Below, piece after piece: positions 10,050-21,186 of a stretch of DNA of 64,000 nucleotides. Within the stretch, counting starts at the first letter, position 1. Each line of letters starts with the position of its first letter. A model generated the notes under the pieces. That model was not told the DNA's origin. It saw only the letters and a program-made list of their open reading frames with translations, and searched no databases. A program made the translations under genes and the position numbers. This DNA is from Siderastrea radians. Lineage: Eukaryota; Cnidaria; Anthozoa; Scleractinia; Rhizangiidae. The stretch lies in the NCBI GenBank assembly GCA_964017195.1, contig OZ024894.1, forward strand, positions 30,113,120-30,177,119. Direction: 5' to 3'.

Positions 10050-12023
10050 GTACACGTTTCGACGAGTTCCAGTGTGTCAGACCATTGCCGAACATACGCA
10101 CTAAGCTACCCAACAGACAAGGACTACACTTCCACCTGCGACCATAGCCACGAGGATAGATGTGACCGATGTGTTCGCCTTGCATCAGTTGTCGGCGAAA
10201 TTGAAGACGCTTTACAGGAAGCAGAATGCCCGTCTGACACCCGAGAAGAGTTAGTTTTTATTGCCTCACAGGCTAAGAAGCACATCAACTCTTGGAAGTC
10301 TCACCTGCTACGCTCGTCAAATCAAGACGAATGCAGGCTAGACATCATCAAGGAGCTAGATGAAACTTCTGTCTTGCTGGTTTTAGACTGGGCTATGAAA
10401 TATCTTCCAAGGAAATTTCGAGAAAGTCAGTCTGATTGGTACGGAAAACGAGGGATCCCATGGCATATTGCGGTTGCAATGAGAAGAGGAGATGGTGGGG
10501 AGATGGAGATGATGACGTTTGTTCACGTGTTTGAAAGCTGTAATCAGGATAGCTACGCTGTTCTTGCCATACTCAACGACGTCTTTGGTCAACTAAAGAG
10601 TGTCATGCCAGAGTTACAATCAGTTTACCTAAGACAAGACAACGCCGGTTGTTATCATTGCGCGTTAACCCTAGTTGCAGCCAGGCAAGTAGCCGAGCTT
10701 AATGATCTCCGTCTGTCTAGCATGGATTTTTCAGATCCGCAAGGAGGAAAGGGGGCCTGTGATAGGAAGGCTGCTACTATCAAATCCCACATGACAGTCC
10801 ATCTCAATTCAGGGCACGATATAGATACAGCAAGCCAGATGCAAGAAGCCATAGAATCGTTTGGAGGTGTCCCCGGAGTGAAAGTGAAGCTTTGCAGTGC
10901 CCTGTCATCTTCAGTCAAAAAGCAGGTGAAATGGGATGGGGTGAGCTTCATCAGCAACGTCCAGTATGGTGAAGATGGTCTGAGAGTATGGAGAGCCTAC
11001 AACATTGGCCCCGGAAAATTAATTCCGTGGAGTAAATTTGATGTTCCCGATAAGCAAGAACTGTCATCTCTTGTATCCAGCACAAACATCGACAACTCAG
11101 GAGTGAACTTTGTTCCTATTAAATTGAGACGAGTCGACCAAGCAGCTCCACTCGTTGAGGAACAGGACACCACTGACGAAGAAGCAGATGACTCAAGCAA
11201 CGCGTCACTAGAATCAGTTTCTCAAAAGATGTTTTTCTGTCCAGAAGAAGGATGCATTAAGTCTTACCAGCGGTATAGCTCACTCCAGAAGCATCTTGAG
11301 ATTGGAAAGCACAAGTGTGCACTTGAACGTGAAACGCTTTTTGACCGAGCCATGTTGGGGTACGCGTCAAGGCTCGAACACGGAGCTAGCGCGGTACCAG
11401 AAATACATGACTCTGAACTCTCGCTATCATCATCATCTGGACCATCGCTACCAATGGGATGGGCCCTCCAGTCCTCAAGTGCCCGCAGAACGCGATTTTC
11501 AACCAAGCAAAAAGACTACTTGATTGCTAAATTCCAGATTGGCGAGCAAACCGGGCAAAAGGTGGATTCAGCAATGGTATCCAGAGGTATGAGGACAGCT
11601 AAAGACAAGAACGGCGAGCGCCTTTTTAATAACAACGAGTTTCTTACAAGCCGACAGGTTGCTAGTTTCTTTTCACGCCTGGCCTCAAAGCGAAGTGTTG
11701 ATGTTGGTACTGACTCTGAGTCGCAAAGTGACGACGAAGACCAAAACGAAGCAGAGAGGGAAGCCCAGAGGCAGACCCTAAGAAACAAAGTGATGACTGA
11801 CATTTCAATCCAGCATGCGCATCCAATCGTGTATGATGCTCATAACATCTGTGACCTCGTCAAAAATTCGAAGCTTTCAAAGTTTTCTATCAAAATGTTA
11901 GATGAAATTTGCTCTTCTTTTGGACTTGATGTATCAAAGATCAACGTCAAGAAAGAGAAGCCATACATAGATTTGTTGACAAACCTTGTCATGGGCTGCC
12001 ACTGCCAGAAGAACGCTCACTGA
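10050..12023 (+). CDS. Transposase exon 4 (catalytic region and C2H2 zinc finger)
   Basis: 657 codons plus TGA, uninterrupted. A Cys/His cluster CDHSHEDRCDRC at residues 547-558 is followed by a probable RNase H-fold catalytic core. Candidate acidic residues are Asp630 (LDWAMK), Asp714 (RQDNAG) and Asp746/Asp755 in a glycine-rich DPQGGKGACDRK segment, spacing about 84 then 32-41. An acidic serine-rich linker leads to a C2H2 finger (Cys914, Cys919, His932, His938). The C-terminal part has a basic helical stretch (FSTKQKDYLIAKF) and an acidic patch. The acidic triad is my assignment by pattern and not proven. The exon being fully open at this length suggests recent activity of the family. Confidence 0.8.
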   Translation, partial: VHVSTSSSVSDHCRTYALSYPTDKDYTSTCDHSHEDRCDRCVRLASVVGEIEDALQEAECPSDTREELVFIASQAKKHINSWKSHLLRSSNQDECRLDIIKELDETSVLLVLDWAMKYLPRKFRESQSDWYGKRGIPWHIAVAMRRGDGGEMEMMTFVHVFESCNQDSYAVLAILNDVFGQLKSVMPELQSVYLRQDNAGCYHCALTLVAARQVAELNDLRLSSMDFSDPQGGKGACDRKAATIKSHMTVHLNSGHDIDTASQMQEAIESFGGVPGVKVKLCSALSSSVKKQVKWDGVSFISNVQYGEDGLRVWRAYNIGPGKLIPWSKFDVPDKQELSSLVSSTNIDNSGVNFVPIKLRRVDQAAPLVEEQDTTDEEADDSSNASLESVSQKMFFCPEEGCIKSYQRYSSLQKHLEIGKHKCALERETLFDRAMLGYASRLEHGASAVPEIHDSELSLSSSSGPSLPMGWALQSSSARRTRFSTKQKDYLIAKFQIGEQTGQKVDSAMVSRGMRTAKDKNGERLFNNNEFLTSRQVASFFSRLASKRSVDVGTDSESQSDDEDQNEAEREAQRQTLRNKVMTDISIQHAHPIVYDAHNICDLVKNSKLSKFSIKMLDEICSSFGLDVSKINVKKEKPYIDLLTNLVMGCHCQKNAH

Positions 12024-12819
12024 CTAGTGATGGTCACTTGTACGCTTGAACAGTGCAATCTGAGTCCCAAAATTTATTTAAATCTCTCGATATTTCTGGC
12101 ATAAACAGGCCGCTGCTAAGATTATTTTCGTGTCTATGTCGTTGTCAAGTATGCGAAATTTAGTGTCCGGTAGCGATGCTTTTAGCTATGTAAACCATGC
12201 TTGTTATAATATCATCGAGAAACAGAATTATAGGGGACAAGAACGGTGTATTTTTGACCATTTTTAGGAAGCCCAAAACAACCTTCATTTTATTTTATTT
12301 TAAACGCCAGAGCTTTCTGTTTGTATCGAAAGGAGGCAGACCCGGGACCGAATGTGTCATCTGTTGCCTTAGCTGAAAAAGGAAACAGAGCCTTGATCGT
12401 TTGTTAAAAAAAAAAAAACAACAACAACAACAACAACAAGAACAATAATGGTGAGTCTTTTTTCTCTCTCTGATTTTGAGCGTAAGCAGAACTTATAAGT
12501 TAAGCAAATCACGTAGTAAATACGAGTTTGTGATAATCCATCTCCAAACACTTTCGAACCATTGGTTCAGCGAAAATTCAAGACCCTACCCCAACCCCAC
12601 CCCCTTAAGTACAAAAAACTGTCACGCCTTGTCTCGGAAGTATGCAAATTACTTCGCTTTTCGAATAATAATGGCTTCCAACGGGCACTGCAAAGTGGCT
12701 CATTGAAAACGCTTTGCCGCTTATTTCCTGAAATATGGCTTAATCAAGTAACACAAGTAGCGCACGTTAATTATGACGATACATATTTGGATAAAAACCT
12801 AGCAGTGGTTGCTTCAAAT
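12024..12819. other. 3' non-coding part of the transposon
   Basis: AT-rich. Contains a poly-A plus CAA microsatellite at about 12403-12445. An open frame of about 111 codons at 12562-12897 runs into the right inverted repeat and shows no domain. No clear AATAAA close to the stop codon. Confidence 0.4.
12403..12445. repeat. A-rich/(CAA)n microsatellite
   Basis: A run of A followed by about eight CAA units. Confidence 0.85.
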
Positions 12820-13611
12820 TCCCCAGTCGCAATACGGATTCGCGTTCAAGAGTCGACAAGAGCATGCGAACTGAACGGAAAGCCATTGAAGAAATGACAG
12901 GAAAGAAACGTATTGCAACGGTCAGGACATCATAATCGAGCAAAGGTGAACATATTTATTTTTATTTATGCCTTAGTATGGCTAGTATTGCGATTAAATT
13001 GATTTAAATAACAAATACGGTGGTAATACTTTTGGTCACGCATTCGAAGGCTGGCGTGATTTTGTGCCGTTTTTGTACGATTTTGAATAATTTTTTGACA
13101 AGTGCTTAATCATTGGCCCAAACCAAACTTTGCATATTTTGGAAGTATCATCCTTCGGCATTTGAAATACCTTCATCTCAAGGAATTCCGAGATATGGCA
13201 CATGGTGAAAATGACGATTCTTTTGACCGACCGACTTTCATGGCGCGTGAGAATAGTCTGGTTTTGTTTACCGTTAAATAATTAGATTAAAAACCAAAAC
13301 GCTTGAAACTATGCTTCTTTGGACAAGGAAGAGTCATGCAATAAACCCGTTGTATTAAATTTTTTCTGCGCTTAATCGTTTTGACATGCGAATCGAATGA
13401 AAATGGTCGATTTTCAACCCAGTTTGGACCCTCTGAATCGAGTCTAGACGTCAAATCGAAAATTTCGTATTTCTCAGAAAAATAAAACTATTTGAAGAAA
13501 AAAACAACATGACGTTTTTAGTTTTACTAAGGGCTACCTATATGCAGAAGATGAGCGAACTCTTTTTTTTAGCCTTGCCGCACCTTGTTGAATTTTTGTG
13601 GAAACTTCCTC
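12820..13611 (-). repeat. Right terminal inverted repeat of the TTAA transposon
   Basis: Inverse of 2974-3775. It ends at GGAAACTTCCTC directly before TTAA at 13612-13615. Confidence 0.85.
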
Positions 13612-13615
13612 TTAA

Positions 13616-14570
13616 GCAAAAAAGAAAATAATGTAGCATGTCAATCCCAGGCTATGAAGCTTCGTTTCCACTTAGGAGAAGGAGAGCATTCAAACAGAAA
13701 ACAAGAAAGGAACAAAATCTCTTGTGGATAAATGAACTTTAAATGAAGCATGTTTACTGGACATGCAAATGAGGGCAGCAGTTTCATCTCGCACCTGACT
13801 GGTACAAAAAAGATGTAGTTACACAACTGGAAATGCCAAAATCAAATTTGAGCAAATTGGTGAGTGACCATGGCCATAAAAGTTAGTAATAAGAACTTTA
13901 AAGATCTTAAAGCTCGATAGAGTTTCCATAGACTGATGTACTCTTTGGGAAATCTATCATGGGACATTCACCTGTACCAATAATCCTTTGGTGGAGAGAT
14001 TGGTTCAGAATGCAGAATATATTATTTACATATTTGAATATATCATTCAACAGACTATAATTTGGAAGTTGTAAGTATTTCGGCAAGTATTTAGGCCATA
14101 GGGCCTCTCTACATTATGTAGGGTTAAGCACCCCTTCCAGAGACAATTGGCTTTCAGTTATTGTTTCACAGTCACTTGACAGTTACAAGACTTGATGACT
14201 TTTAAGGATTCTCTGGTCTGCAAAAAACCCTGCCAAGAAGTCTTGACTTTTGAATGTAACTCTTAAATGAACTGCCAACTATCTGTTCAAGTTGGAACAT
14301 TAGATCTATATGAATTGATTATATGACTGGATGAGTCCAATTGAACTTCTTAAATTATTGCCCGAGACTCAGTGTTAAAACTAAAAATCATTTATATTAA
14401 TTCACTGTTTATCCAGTGTTCTAATCCTGGCTACACTGCAGTAATTCCGAAAACTGTTAGCTGACCATATCTGACCTGACCTGACTTGTAACAGAAATGG
14501 CTCAGGTCATCTACCCAAGAAAACTGTTCAGGCTGGCCTTGACATTTGCCAGCCATTTGTGCCTTTATTC
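13616..14570. other. Intergenic stretch, nothing recognised
   Basis: AT-rich non-coding sequence with no long open frame and no clear inverted repeat. Confidence 0.4.
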
Positions 14571-14750
14571 TACCAGACCAACCTAGTCAGCCCATGACTG
14601 GCCTGAGCCGCCCTGGGCCGGCCCAGGCCAGCGAATAGCCAGAGAAAATTGAAGTTGGCCAGCCTTAGCCGGCCTGGGCCGGCCAAGGCCATGCTGGGCC
14701 AGGCCAGCTATGGCAGGGCCAGGCCGGCCTGGGCTGGCCCAAGCAGGACA
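14571..14750. repeat. GGCC-rich minisatellite
   Basis: Degenerate tandem units built on GGCCNGGCC/GGCCAGGCC (for example GGCCTGGGCCGGCC and variants). It is sharply GC-rich against AT-rich flanks and abuts the recombinase fragment that follows, apparently replacing its 5' part. Confidence 0.8.
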
Positions 14751-14755
14751 TTTTT

Positions 14756-14992
14756 TTGCACGGGGATATCAGAACCGTACCGCCGAAAATGTTTGCGACC
14801 GACGGAACTGAAAGAGATCCTGTCACGGTCTACAAATGTTTTGCCAGGAAGAGACCTGAGGAAATGAATCAAGATGACGCTCCCTTTTATTTGGCTGTAA
14901 CCAACGGTTTGAAGACGGACTCGCTCGCAACAAAAGGCTGGTTCAAGTCCGGTGCTGTTGGCAAAAACAAACTCAATGGTTTAATGAACTGA
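14756..14992 (+). pseudogene. Crypton-type tyrosine recombinase, upstream fragment
   Basis: The frame reads from GDIRTVPPKMFATDG through ERDPVTVYKCFARKRPEEMN to GWFKSGAVGKNKLNGLMN. This pattern (DG-x2-R-x-P, F-x-RKRPEEM, PFYLAV, GKNKLN-x-LM) is one I recall from the Crypton/DUF3504 group of eukaryotic tyrosine recombinases. It ends exactly where the inverted repeat of the 10.7 kb element starts (14994), and the catalytic remainder resumes at 25676. The 5' part, including the first catalytic Arg, is missing and the minisatellite lies in its place. The in-frame ATG at 14756 is probably not a true start. Confidence 0.65.
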
Positions 14993-14993
14993 A

Positions 14994-15026
14994 CGCGTTC
15001 CAAACTAAAATGCGTTTTTCCAAACT
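14994..15026 (+). repeat. 33-bp TIR, left end of copy A
   Basis: Exact inverse of 25643-25675. Starts CGCGTTCCAAAC and ends CCAAACT. Confidence 0.9.
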
Positions 15027-15349
15027 CCAAAATTCCGTCATAAAGTTCACTTTCGCACGGAATAAAATGCGATTTCCGCCAGAAATGTACGATACTCGAC
15101 TGCAAACAAACCATTAGTTCAAGTAATACCCTGTTAACACGACGAAATCATATTTTTTTTAAGTGTTGTTGTAATTAACCACGTTTATTCTGAACACAAT
15201 TTTACAGTAAAAATCTACAGTTAAAATTGAGTGGAATGGATGGAGACAAAAAAATGACCTGTAAAATTGCAACATAGCAAAGGTAGTCTCATCCAAAGGC
15301 CTAACAGCTGCAGATAAACTCTAGAAGAGTAACTGTAAAGCAAATGAAT
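15027..15349. other. Unique left interior of copy A
   Basis: Non-coding, AT-rich. This part has no counterpart in copy B, which lacks its left end. Confidence 0.5.
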
Positions 15350-16320
15350 GATGCAGGAATTCTGCAACTTCGCTGGGTGGCTTGAAGACATTGGATGCAG
15401 AAATTCTGCACAGCCTTATTTTTCGCGTGATTCACTACTGTACCGACAACAAATGGATGATGCAGAAATTCTGCATCTCAGTTCGGTGGCTTGAAAACTG
15501 TGGATGCAGAAATTCTGCATGACCTTTTTTTGCGCTTAATTCACTACCTTATCTACAACAAATGAATGATGAAGAAATTCTGCATCTCAAATCGGTGGCT
15601 TGGAAACTGTGGGTGCAGAAATTCTACATGACCTTATTTTCCGCTTAATTCACTACCTTATCTACAGCAAATGAATGAGGCAGAAATTCTGCATCTCAAA
15701 TCAGTGGCTTGAAAAATGTGGATGCAGAAATTCCGCACGACCTTTTTTCCGCTTAATTCGCTACCTTATCTACAACAAATGAATGATGCAGAAATTCTGC
15801 ATCTCAAATCAGTGGCTTGAAAAATGTGGATGCAGAAATTCTGCATGACCTCATTTTCCACTTAATTTACTACCTTATCTACAACAAATGAATGATGCAG
15901 AAATTCTGCATCTCAAATCCGTATCGGTGGCTTGAAAACTGTGGATGCAGGAATTCTGCATGACCTTTTTTCCACTTAATTGACTACGATTTCTACAACA
16001 AATGTATAATGCAGAAATTCTGCATCTCAAATCAGTGGCTTGAAAAATTTGGATGCAGAAAATCTGCACAACCTTTTTTTCCGCTTACAGCTGTAATTTA
16101 GTACTGTCCTGACAACAAATGAATGATGCAGAAATTCTGCATCTCAACTGATATACTCATAACTGTAAGTGGCTTGAAAAATTTTGATCCAAAAAATTCT
16201 ACACAATCTTATCTTCCGCTTAATTCGCTATTGTACAGGTATACACAACAAATCAATGAAACAGAAATTCTGCAACTTAACCTAGTGGCTTGAAAAAATA
16301 GATGCAAAATATTTCGGCAC
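15350..16320 (+). repeat. Left subterminal array of ATGCAGAAATTCTGCAT palindromes
   Basis: About eight units of roughly 115-125 bp, each with two copies of the 17-bp near-palindrome. One is followed by CTCAAATCAGTGGCTTGAAAA, the other by a TGACCTTTTTTCCGCTTAATTC-like spacer (quoted in part). Unit drift and occasional loss of the palindrome are visible at both edges. Confidence 0.9.
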
Positions 16321-16345
16321 CTACACTGTAAGGTAGACAGGTTTA

Positions 16346-17094
16346 AGGGACCATTCATTGTTTATGAGGTAAGGGGGATGGTGGGATTTGAGGGGGGCCA
16401 TGCAAAAAAATATGGCTTCAAAGGGGGGGCCAGCCGGAAAAATATGGTGTGTGAAGGGGGGGGGGGGGTCACCAGTAATGCAAACGTCAGTGCCGGAAGG
16501 CCAACAATAGCGATTCTAAGGTTGTGAAAATTCAAATTTTCCTGGGGGAGAATGCCCCAGAGCCCCCTAGTTTATTATACACCCAACGGCAACTCTACCC
16601 CACCAACTGTTTCATTACAAAATACAGCCAGGGGAATGTCAACTTTTTTTTGGCCTCTGCTGGTCTGATTCTAAAACAACTGATAACAGTGTCCAAAATA
16701 GTGCTTTAAACCGGCCTTAATTGTCTGTTTATTTACTTCAGAACGCACCAAATTGCATTAGAGCATCTCTAGATTTTCAAATTTTCCAGGGGAAGATACC
16801 CCTGGAACCCCTACCAGAAAATTACCTTTAGTGCATGTCAATAAAGACGTTTACTCCTGCCGGACTTGAGTGTTAAAATTGACTGTTTCATTTAAGCTTG
16901 ATAAGTTTTAAATTAACTTTATCACTTTTCCCTTTTTTCCTTTTTTTTGAGGGGGGGTCATCTCAAATATTTAGGACTACAAGGGGGGGCCAGGTGAAAA
17001 ATTTCTAATGTAGAGGGGGAGTCATTATATTTTACAGGTACTACCCATCAAATCCCACCAGTTCCCCCTACCCCATAAGAAATGAATGGTCCCT
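16346..17094. mobile_element. Nested MITE, ~750 bp, AGGGACCATTCATT ends (copy A)
   Basis: Ends AGGGACCATTCATT and AATGAATGGTCCCT are inverted complements. The similarity continues for about 45 bp through GGTGGGATTTGA. TA flanks both ends, a possible target duplication. The interior has several G-runs. An orthologous copy sits at 37890-38641. Confidence 0.8.
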
Positions 17095-18833
17095 TACTTG
17101 GTCAGAAAAATGCAAAAATGCTGCTAATCGTACGTGTAGAAACATGATTCGAGTTAGAGGAAGAAGTCAAAACAATGCAAATTTACATGTATAGATTATT
17201 AATTTTGAAGTAATTTCTGGAAAAATTTTACACCCTTTCCTTCGTAAAATGCAATAATTATAAGGAAAAAATATTTGCTGCTTAATTATTGCTGATACAG
17301 AGTGTATGCATCTATTTGAACCCTGATCAGCTAGCTGTATATTCATACAGCAGTAATGATTTTTGAAATAAAATGGAAGAAATCTGCTAAGTTCAGCAAA
17401 TAGGTGACTTACAGGTGTACACCCTGTACGGAAGTAGGCCTTACTGCATACATTTCATGTCTGTGTCAGACAAATTCCTTTATCAGATCTAACTGTTTCA
17501 CCATAGTCTGGCACAAATCATGAAGTAAAAGCAAATCCTTGCTTACGCTGATTTATTTGTATTTCTTAGAATACACTGATGTAGTTCATGTATACCTCGC
17601 CACTGATCAAACCAAACGAGACTGTGCCCACACACCAGGAAGCACTGCGTTAAGCCTCAGTAACATTTTTGGCCCAAAATATACAGTTTCAGGAGCCCGA
17701 TAGTATCCGCTGTGACAGAAGAAAGAAAAAAGACAGACAATTAATGTGTTATAATGAGGAGGCCGAGGAGAGAGCCAACCTTGGCCATTATGATACTTAC
17801 AGGCTGTAAGCCATTTTTGCTTACAGTAGTCAGTTATTTCATGTGTTGTGCATTGGTAACCCCTTAAAGCCATTTAACTTGTCATCAAAGCATTAGATAA
17901 CCAGGGCATGAATTGTGCCTAATACATCCACCACTGTGCCTAACTTTTCCTCACTGTTAATTTATCCTGAGTTGAAGCATTACAGCCCTATGTAGGGGAT
18001 TGTTTGCCAGCGTATTTTTGTTTTGTTTTTGTCTTCTTGTTTTTTGTTATTTATTGTTATTATTTTTTTGCCTGCTTTGAAACTGATGCTCAAGCTGCTT
18101 TTATTTTTTAATATTGTCAATATAGATATCATAAACAATGAGCATATCCCATTCTGTAACACGGTGCCCTTGTATGACAACTATATGTGATGCAGTTGCA
18201 CTGTTCACTAGAAAGTTTACCCTTGGGTAATTTACAATGTATCAGTGAGTAACTGCAACCGGGAAGTGAATCAAAACCCAAAGTAAACCCAACCCAAAGC
18301 ATTTAAAGGGCTAGTGTAATGTGCGGAACAATTCAGAGCTTCAACATCCATCCCTCCTGACTCTTAAGCATTTATTTGAACTTTTGATGCTCGGGGCTTG
18401 TATAAAATTCCTGCCCCGTCCTGACCCCCTCCAAAAAAGTGTTCAAATGCCCCTCCCAAAGAACTATTAATTTTTTTAATGGGAATTATTCATATTATTC
18501 TCAGGGACTGTGAGTAAAAATGTTGCTCGGCTGTTCTGAATGTTCTAGACATTAGAGAGTCAATCAGAGTTGTATCTCCCAAAACAAAAGGAGTAAGACA
18601 TGGTTTGGTGGCGTGTTTCTTCACTCTTTATGTGACAAGGCCTTTCAAACCTGACCACCACTATAAACTGTAGAATGCTAATCAGTAAATAAATATATAA
18701 AATCCATGAATAAAAAACTATTGGATGAGGTTCTTGTGATCATACAGTCGAGTAATCAAGGTCTCCGTAAGTGTTATCGGCCAAGGCCAAAACCGGATAT
18801 CACAATGACTAAATCTAATAACTGAAGGGGTGC
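17095..18833. other. Interior of copy A, no gene recognised
   Basis: Matches 52788-54712 of copy B. Open frames here (for example minus-strand 17607-17873) are disrupted by frameshifts in copy B, so I see no sign of coding constraint. Confidence 0.5.
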
Positions 18834-18977
18834 CTGGAATAAAGTCCCAAGTGACTTCTGATTAACTGGTAAATTCTCCTTTCAACCCTTTCCTTGTGTC
18901 TGTTTGTAAAATTAATCAAAGGGAGAATTTGACATTAGATTAGAAGTCACTTAGAGCCTTATTCCATGCACCCCTTC
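18834..18977. mobile_element. Small nested MITE, 144 bp (copy A)
   Basis: Inverted ends starting GAAGGGGTGCCTGGAATAA and ending TTATTCCATGCACCCCTTC. The same element lies at 54713-54866 in copy B. Confidence 0.75.
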
Positions 18978-20310
18978 AATGTTTTAATATACACTGTTTT
19001 TTTTGTTGGGTGTAAATTTGGCACTCACCACCCATGTACTTGATATGGGCACAGGGAAAGGGAGGGGGGGGGGTATTCCAAGAGACTTCTGTACACTGAA
19101 GGTCATGTGATATTAACTTTCTCAATCTAACAAACTACAGACTAGGGCAATTGCTCTTTGTCTTTTCACAAACCATGTATACATATACCTGTGAAGAAGA
19201 CGAAATTAGAAAGAAACAGTTCTTAAGTAATATTACATGACCTACATGTACATTGGAAAAAAAAAACAAACAAACAAACATTCCAGCTATAAAATACAGG
19301 ACGTCCATTGATCGGCGCATAATTATTATTAATATTGAACAAAGTGAATTACATCTTCATTTAAATGAATTGAAAGCAGCCTCTTACCTTTCATTTACCA
19401 TATTAGCATTTGAACAGGCCACAATCCTGTGCCTGAGCTATAAAAACTCAACTGAACGGACAACGAAGTCGATGTCTGCAATTCATGTAGACAACGTTTG
19501 TGGAGCGAGCTCAAGGTGATTGGAGTTTTGAATATCAGAAGACGATTTGATTGGTTCAAGTATTTTATGGATGACACATTAATTTCCGTTTGAGAAGACG
19601 CGCCATTCGATTTTCTGTGCCTGGTTCAATGTTGGTTCCTCGATTCGCTCACATTTTGTCCTCTCGTTTAATTTGTCAAGAACATTGTGTTTTACATCGT
19701 TTTTCTTTTCTCTCGATGTACACGAGCGCGATTAGACTTACCATAAAGGTCACTGCGTTAATCTGAGGGACGCTTCTTCATGGATGCCATGATTTAAATT
19801 CTTCAAAGCAGCAGAACTCGTGACAGCAGCTCTAACTGGCCTAATGGAGTGTTCTAAATGGTAGGTGTTTAAGTGTTTGATTCTAACTGCAGTATTTATG
19901 CAACAGCGACATATTACAAACAGTTCAGCGGCGGTGTCTGCGTCTTCTCTGTTTGAATCGGTTAAATGGAATGTTCACAAAGATCCCAGCGTTTATGAAC
20001 ATAATCTTAAGCTCACTGAACTTTTGAAGGTACATGTTTCTCAGTGTAATGGGAATAGCTGGGCTGATTGATTAGCCTACACTACAAGTAGTCCCTGAAA
20101 ATCGCCGCCCGCAAGGAGACACAAGACACTGAAGGGAAGAGAGAAAATAATTTTTTTTAAATATTTGATTCACTTGGAATATTTACTGCCTACTCAAAAC
20201 TTAACCTTAACAATATTAAAATCACAGAAAAACAAAACCGTGTTGCCTGCTACTCCAGTCACAGCTTACCTACAACTCTAACTCTCTAACTCTAACTCTC
20301 TAACTCTAAC
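18978..20310. other. Interior of copy A, no gene recognised
   Basis: Aligns with copy B 54867-56414, except that about 220 bp present in copy B (about 55400-55636) is missing here. A CTAACT microsatellite has expanded at about 20272-20310, just before the next nested element. Confidence 0.5.
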
Positions 20311-21186
20311 TCAGTCAATTTCAGCTGCGCCCATCCCCCCCTCCGGGCAACTGTGGGGCATTTGCGTGCCTAGTCAGTCCCGGGGGTGGGGAATTAGCAA
20401 ATTTGGCACGGCCCCGGGGTCGGGCATTTGCCTACTCCCGGGCTTTTGACACTCATGTGGTTTCCGACTCGAAATCCAAACGTGGAGGATTTTATCGCAA
20501 AGGACCAGCAGTTCGTCGCAGATTGGATCGTCTGCCAAGGATTGGACAAACTAGTGGAGGTTTTCTCGATTTTACGCATTTCTTCATTGCTCATCAAGGC
20601 ACAACTATCACTTAACATAGCGAGATCGGGAACGATCAACGTGAATCGACGTACGCATTCTTCTTAAGGATTTAAATGGAATTTAGTCGCGATGATTCTT
20701 AAATTCTAAACATGTGTAAAGGGATCGTCGTTTTATACTTTTGCATATTATTAAAATATTCACAACAGATGACGTTACAACAGAGTTTTATAATATTAAG
20801 ATTTCTGTTTACTAGCGAACTGTTTAAAACAAAACATTAAAGTAACAATCAACTATCATGTAGTATTGTTGTCTGTGAAGTATTAAAATATCATCACTTG
20901 GCATTTATACTAACTTTATTAGCATCGGATAGTGCCGTTACAAACACTAGAAGACGGAAAGATAGGCCTACAGAAATGAAAAATCACACATAAAAATGCT
21001 GAAAGTGGTATTATTATGCAGTGAATGAACACTGCTGCAGTGTTGATTGGGGACGTACGATCCCGGGGACGGGGCATTTGGCAGCTAAAGTGTCCCCACC
21101 CCCCGGGAATTTGCCATCCGAGAGAAAAAATGCTAATGCCCGGGGGTTAGCCCGGGGGTGGCATGGGCGCAGCTGGAATTGACTGA
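20311..21186. mobile_element. Nested foldback element, ~0.88 kb (copy A)
   Basis: Ends CAGTCAATTTCAGCTGCGCC and its near-complement GGCGCAGCTGGAATTGACTG are inverted. GC-rich CCCGGGGGT/GGGGCATTTG segments also occur on both sides. An ~80-codon open frame inside (20428-20667) is also open in copy B, but it belongs to the mobile element. Confidence 0.75.

Larger units (their letters stand above)
4307..12023 (+). pseudogene. Multi-exon transposase gene with one premature stop
   Basis: I read four exons with GT-AG introns and matching phases: 4307-4712, 5068-5168, 8394-9437 and 10050-12023. Together they would encode about 1,174 residues. The ATG at 4307 sits in a good context (CCCATGG). Exon 1 has an in-frame TGA at 4439-4441 (codon 45), so this copy is probably inactive unless that region is spliced differently. 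Residues 70-141 hold candidate zinc ligands (Cys76, His79, Cys94, Cys138, Cys141) in an arrangement I recall from repeated cnidarian transposon proteins. The rest comprises a helical N-terminal half, a probable RNase H-fold catalytic region in exon 4 and a C2H2 finger. The gene lies entirely within the TTAA-flanked inverted repeats and is the only candidate to mobilise them. Family name left open. Confidence 0.7.
2974..13611 (+). mobile_element. Complete 10.6 kb DNA transposon with TTAA target duplication and long TIRs
   Basis: TTAA lies at 2970-2973 and again at 13612-13615. Inside them the element begins GAGGAAGTTTCC and ends with the inverted complement GGAAACTTCCTC. The inverted similarity runs to about 3775 on the left and about 12820 on the right, so the TIRs are about 0.75-0.8 kb. 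Between them is one multi-exon transposase gene on the plus strand. TTAA duplication is known for piggyBac and Kolobok superfamilies. The protein is not a piggyBac that I recognise, so a Kolobok-like or unassigned TTAA family is inferred. Confidence 0.85.

Noticed and set aside
17607..17873. 88-codon minus-strand ORF, also found in copy B at 53306-53536
   Set aside because: The copy B version shifts frame part-way and has a different end, so the frame is not conserved.
20272..20310. CTAACT repeats as interstitial telomere sequence
   Set aside because: The unit is CTAACT/CTCTAACT and not CCCTAA, and copy B lacks it, so it is a simple microsatellite expansion.
20428..20667. 79-codon ORF open in both copies
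   Set aside because: It lies within a foldback element, and two closely related copies staying open is weak evidence over 79 codons.
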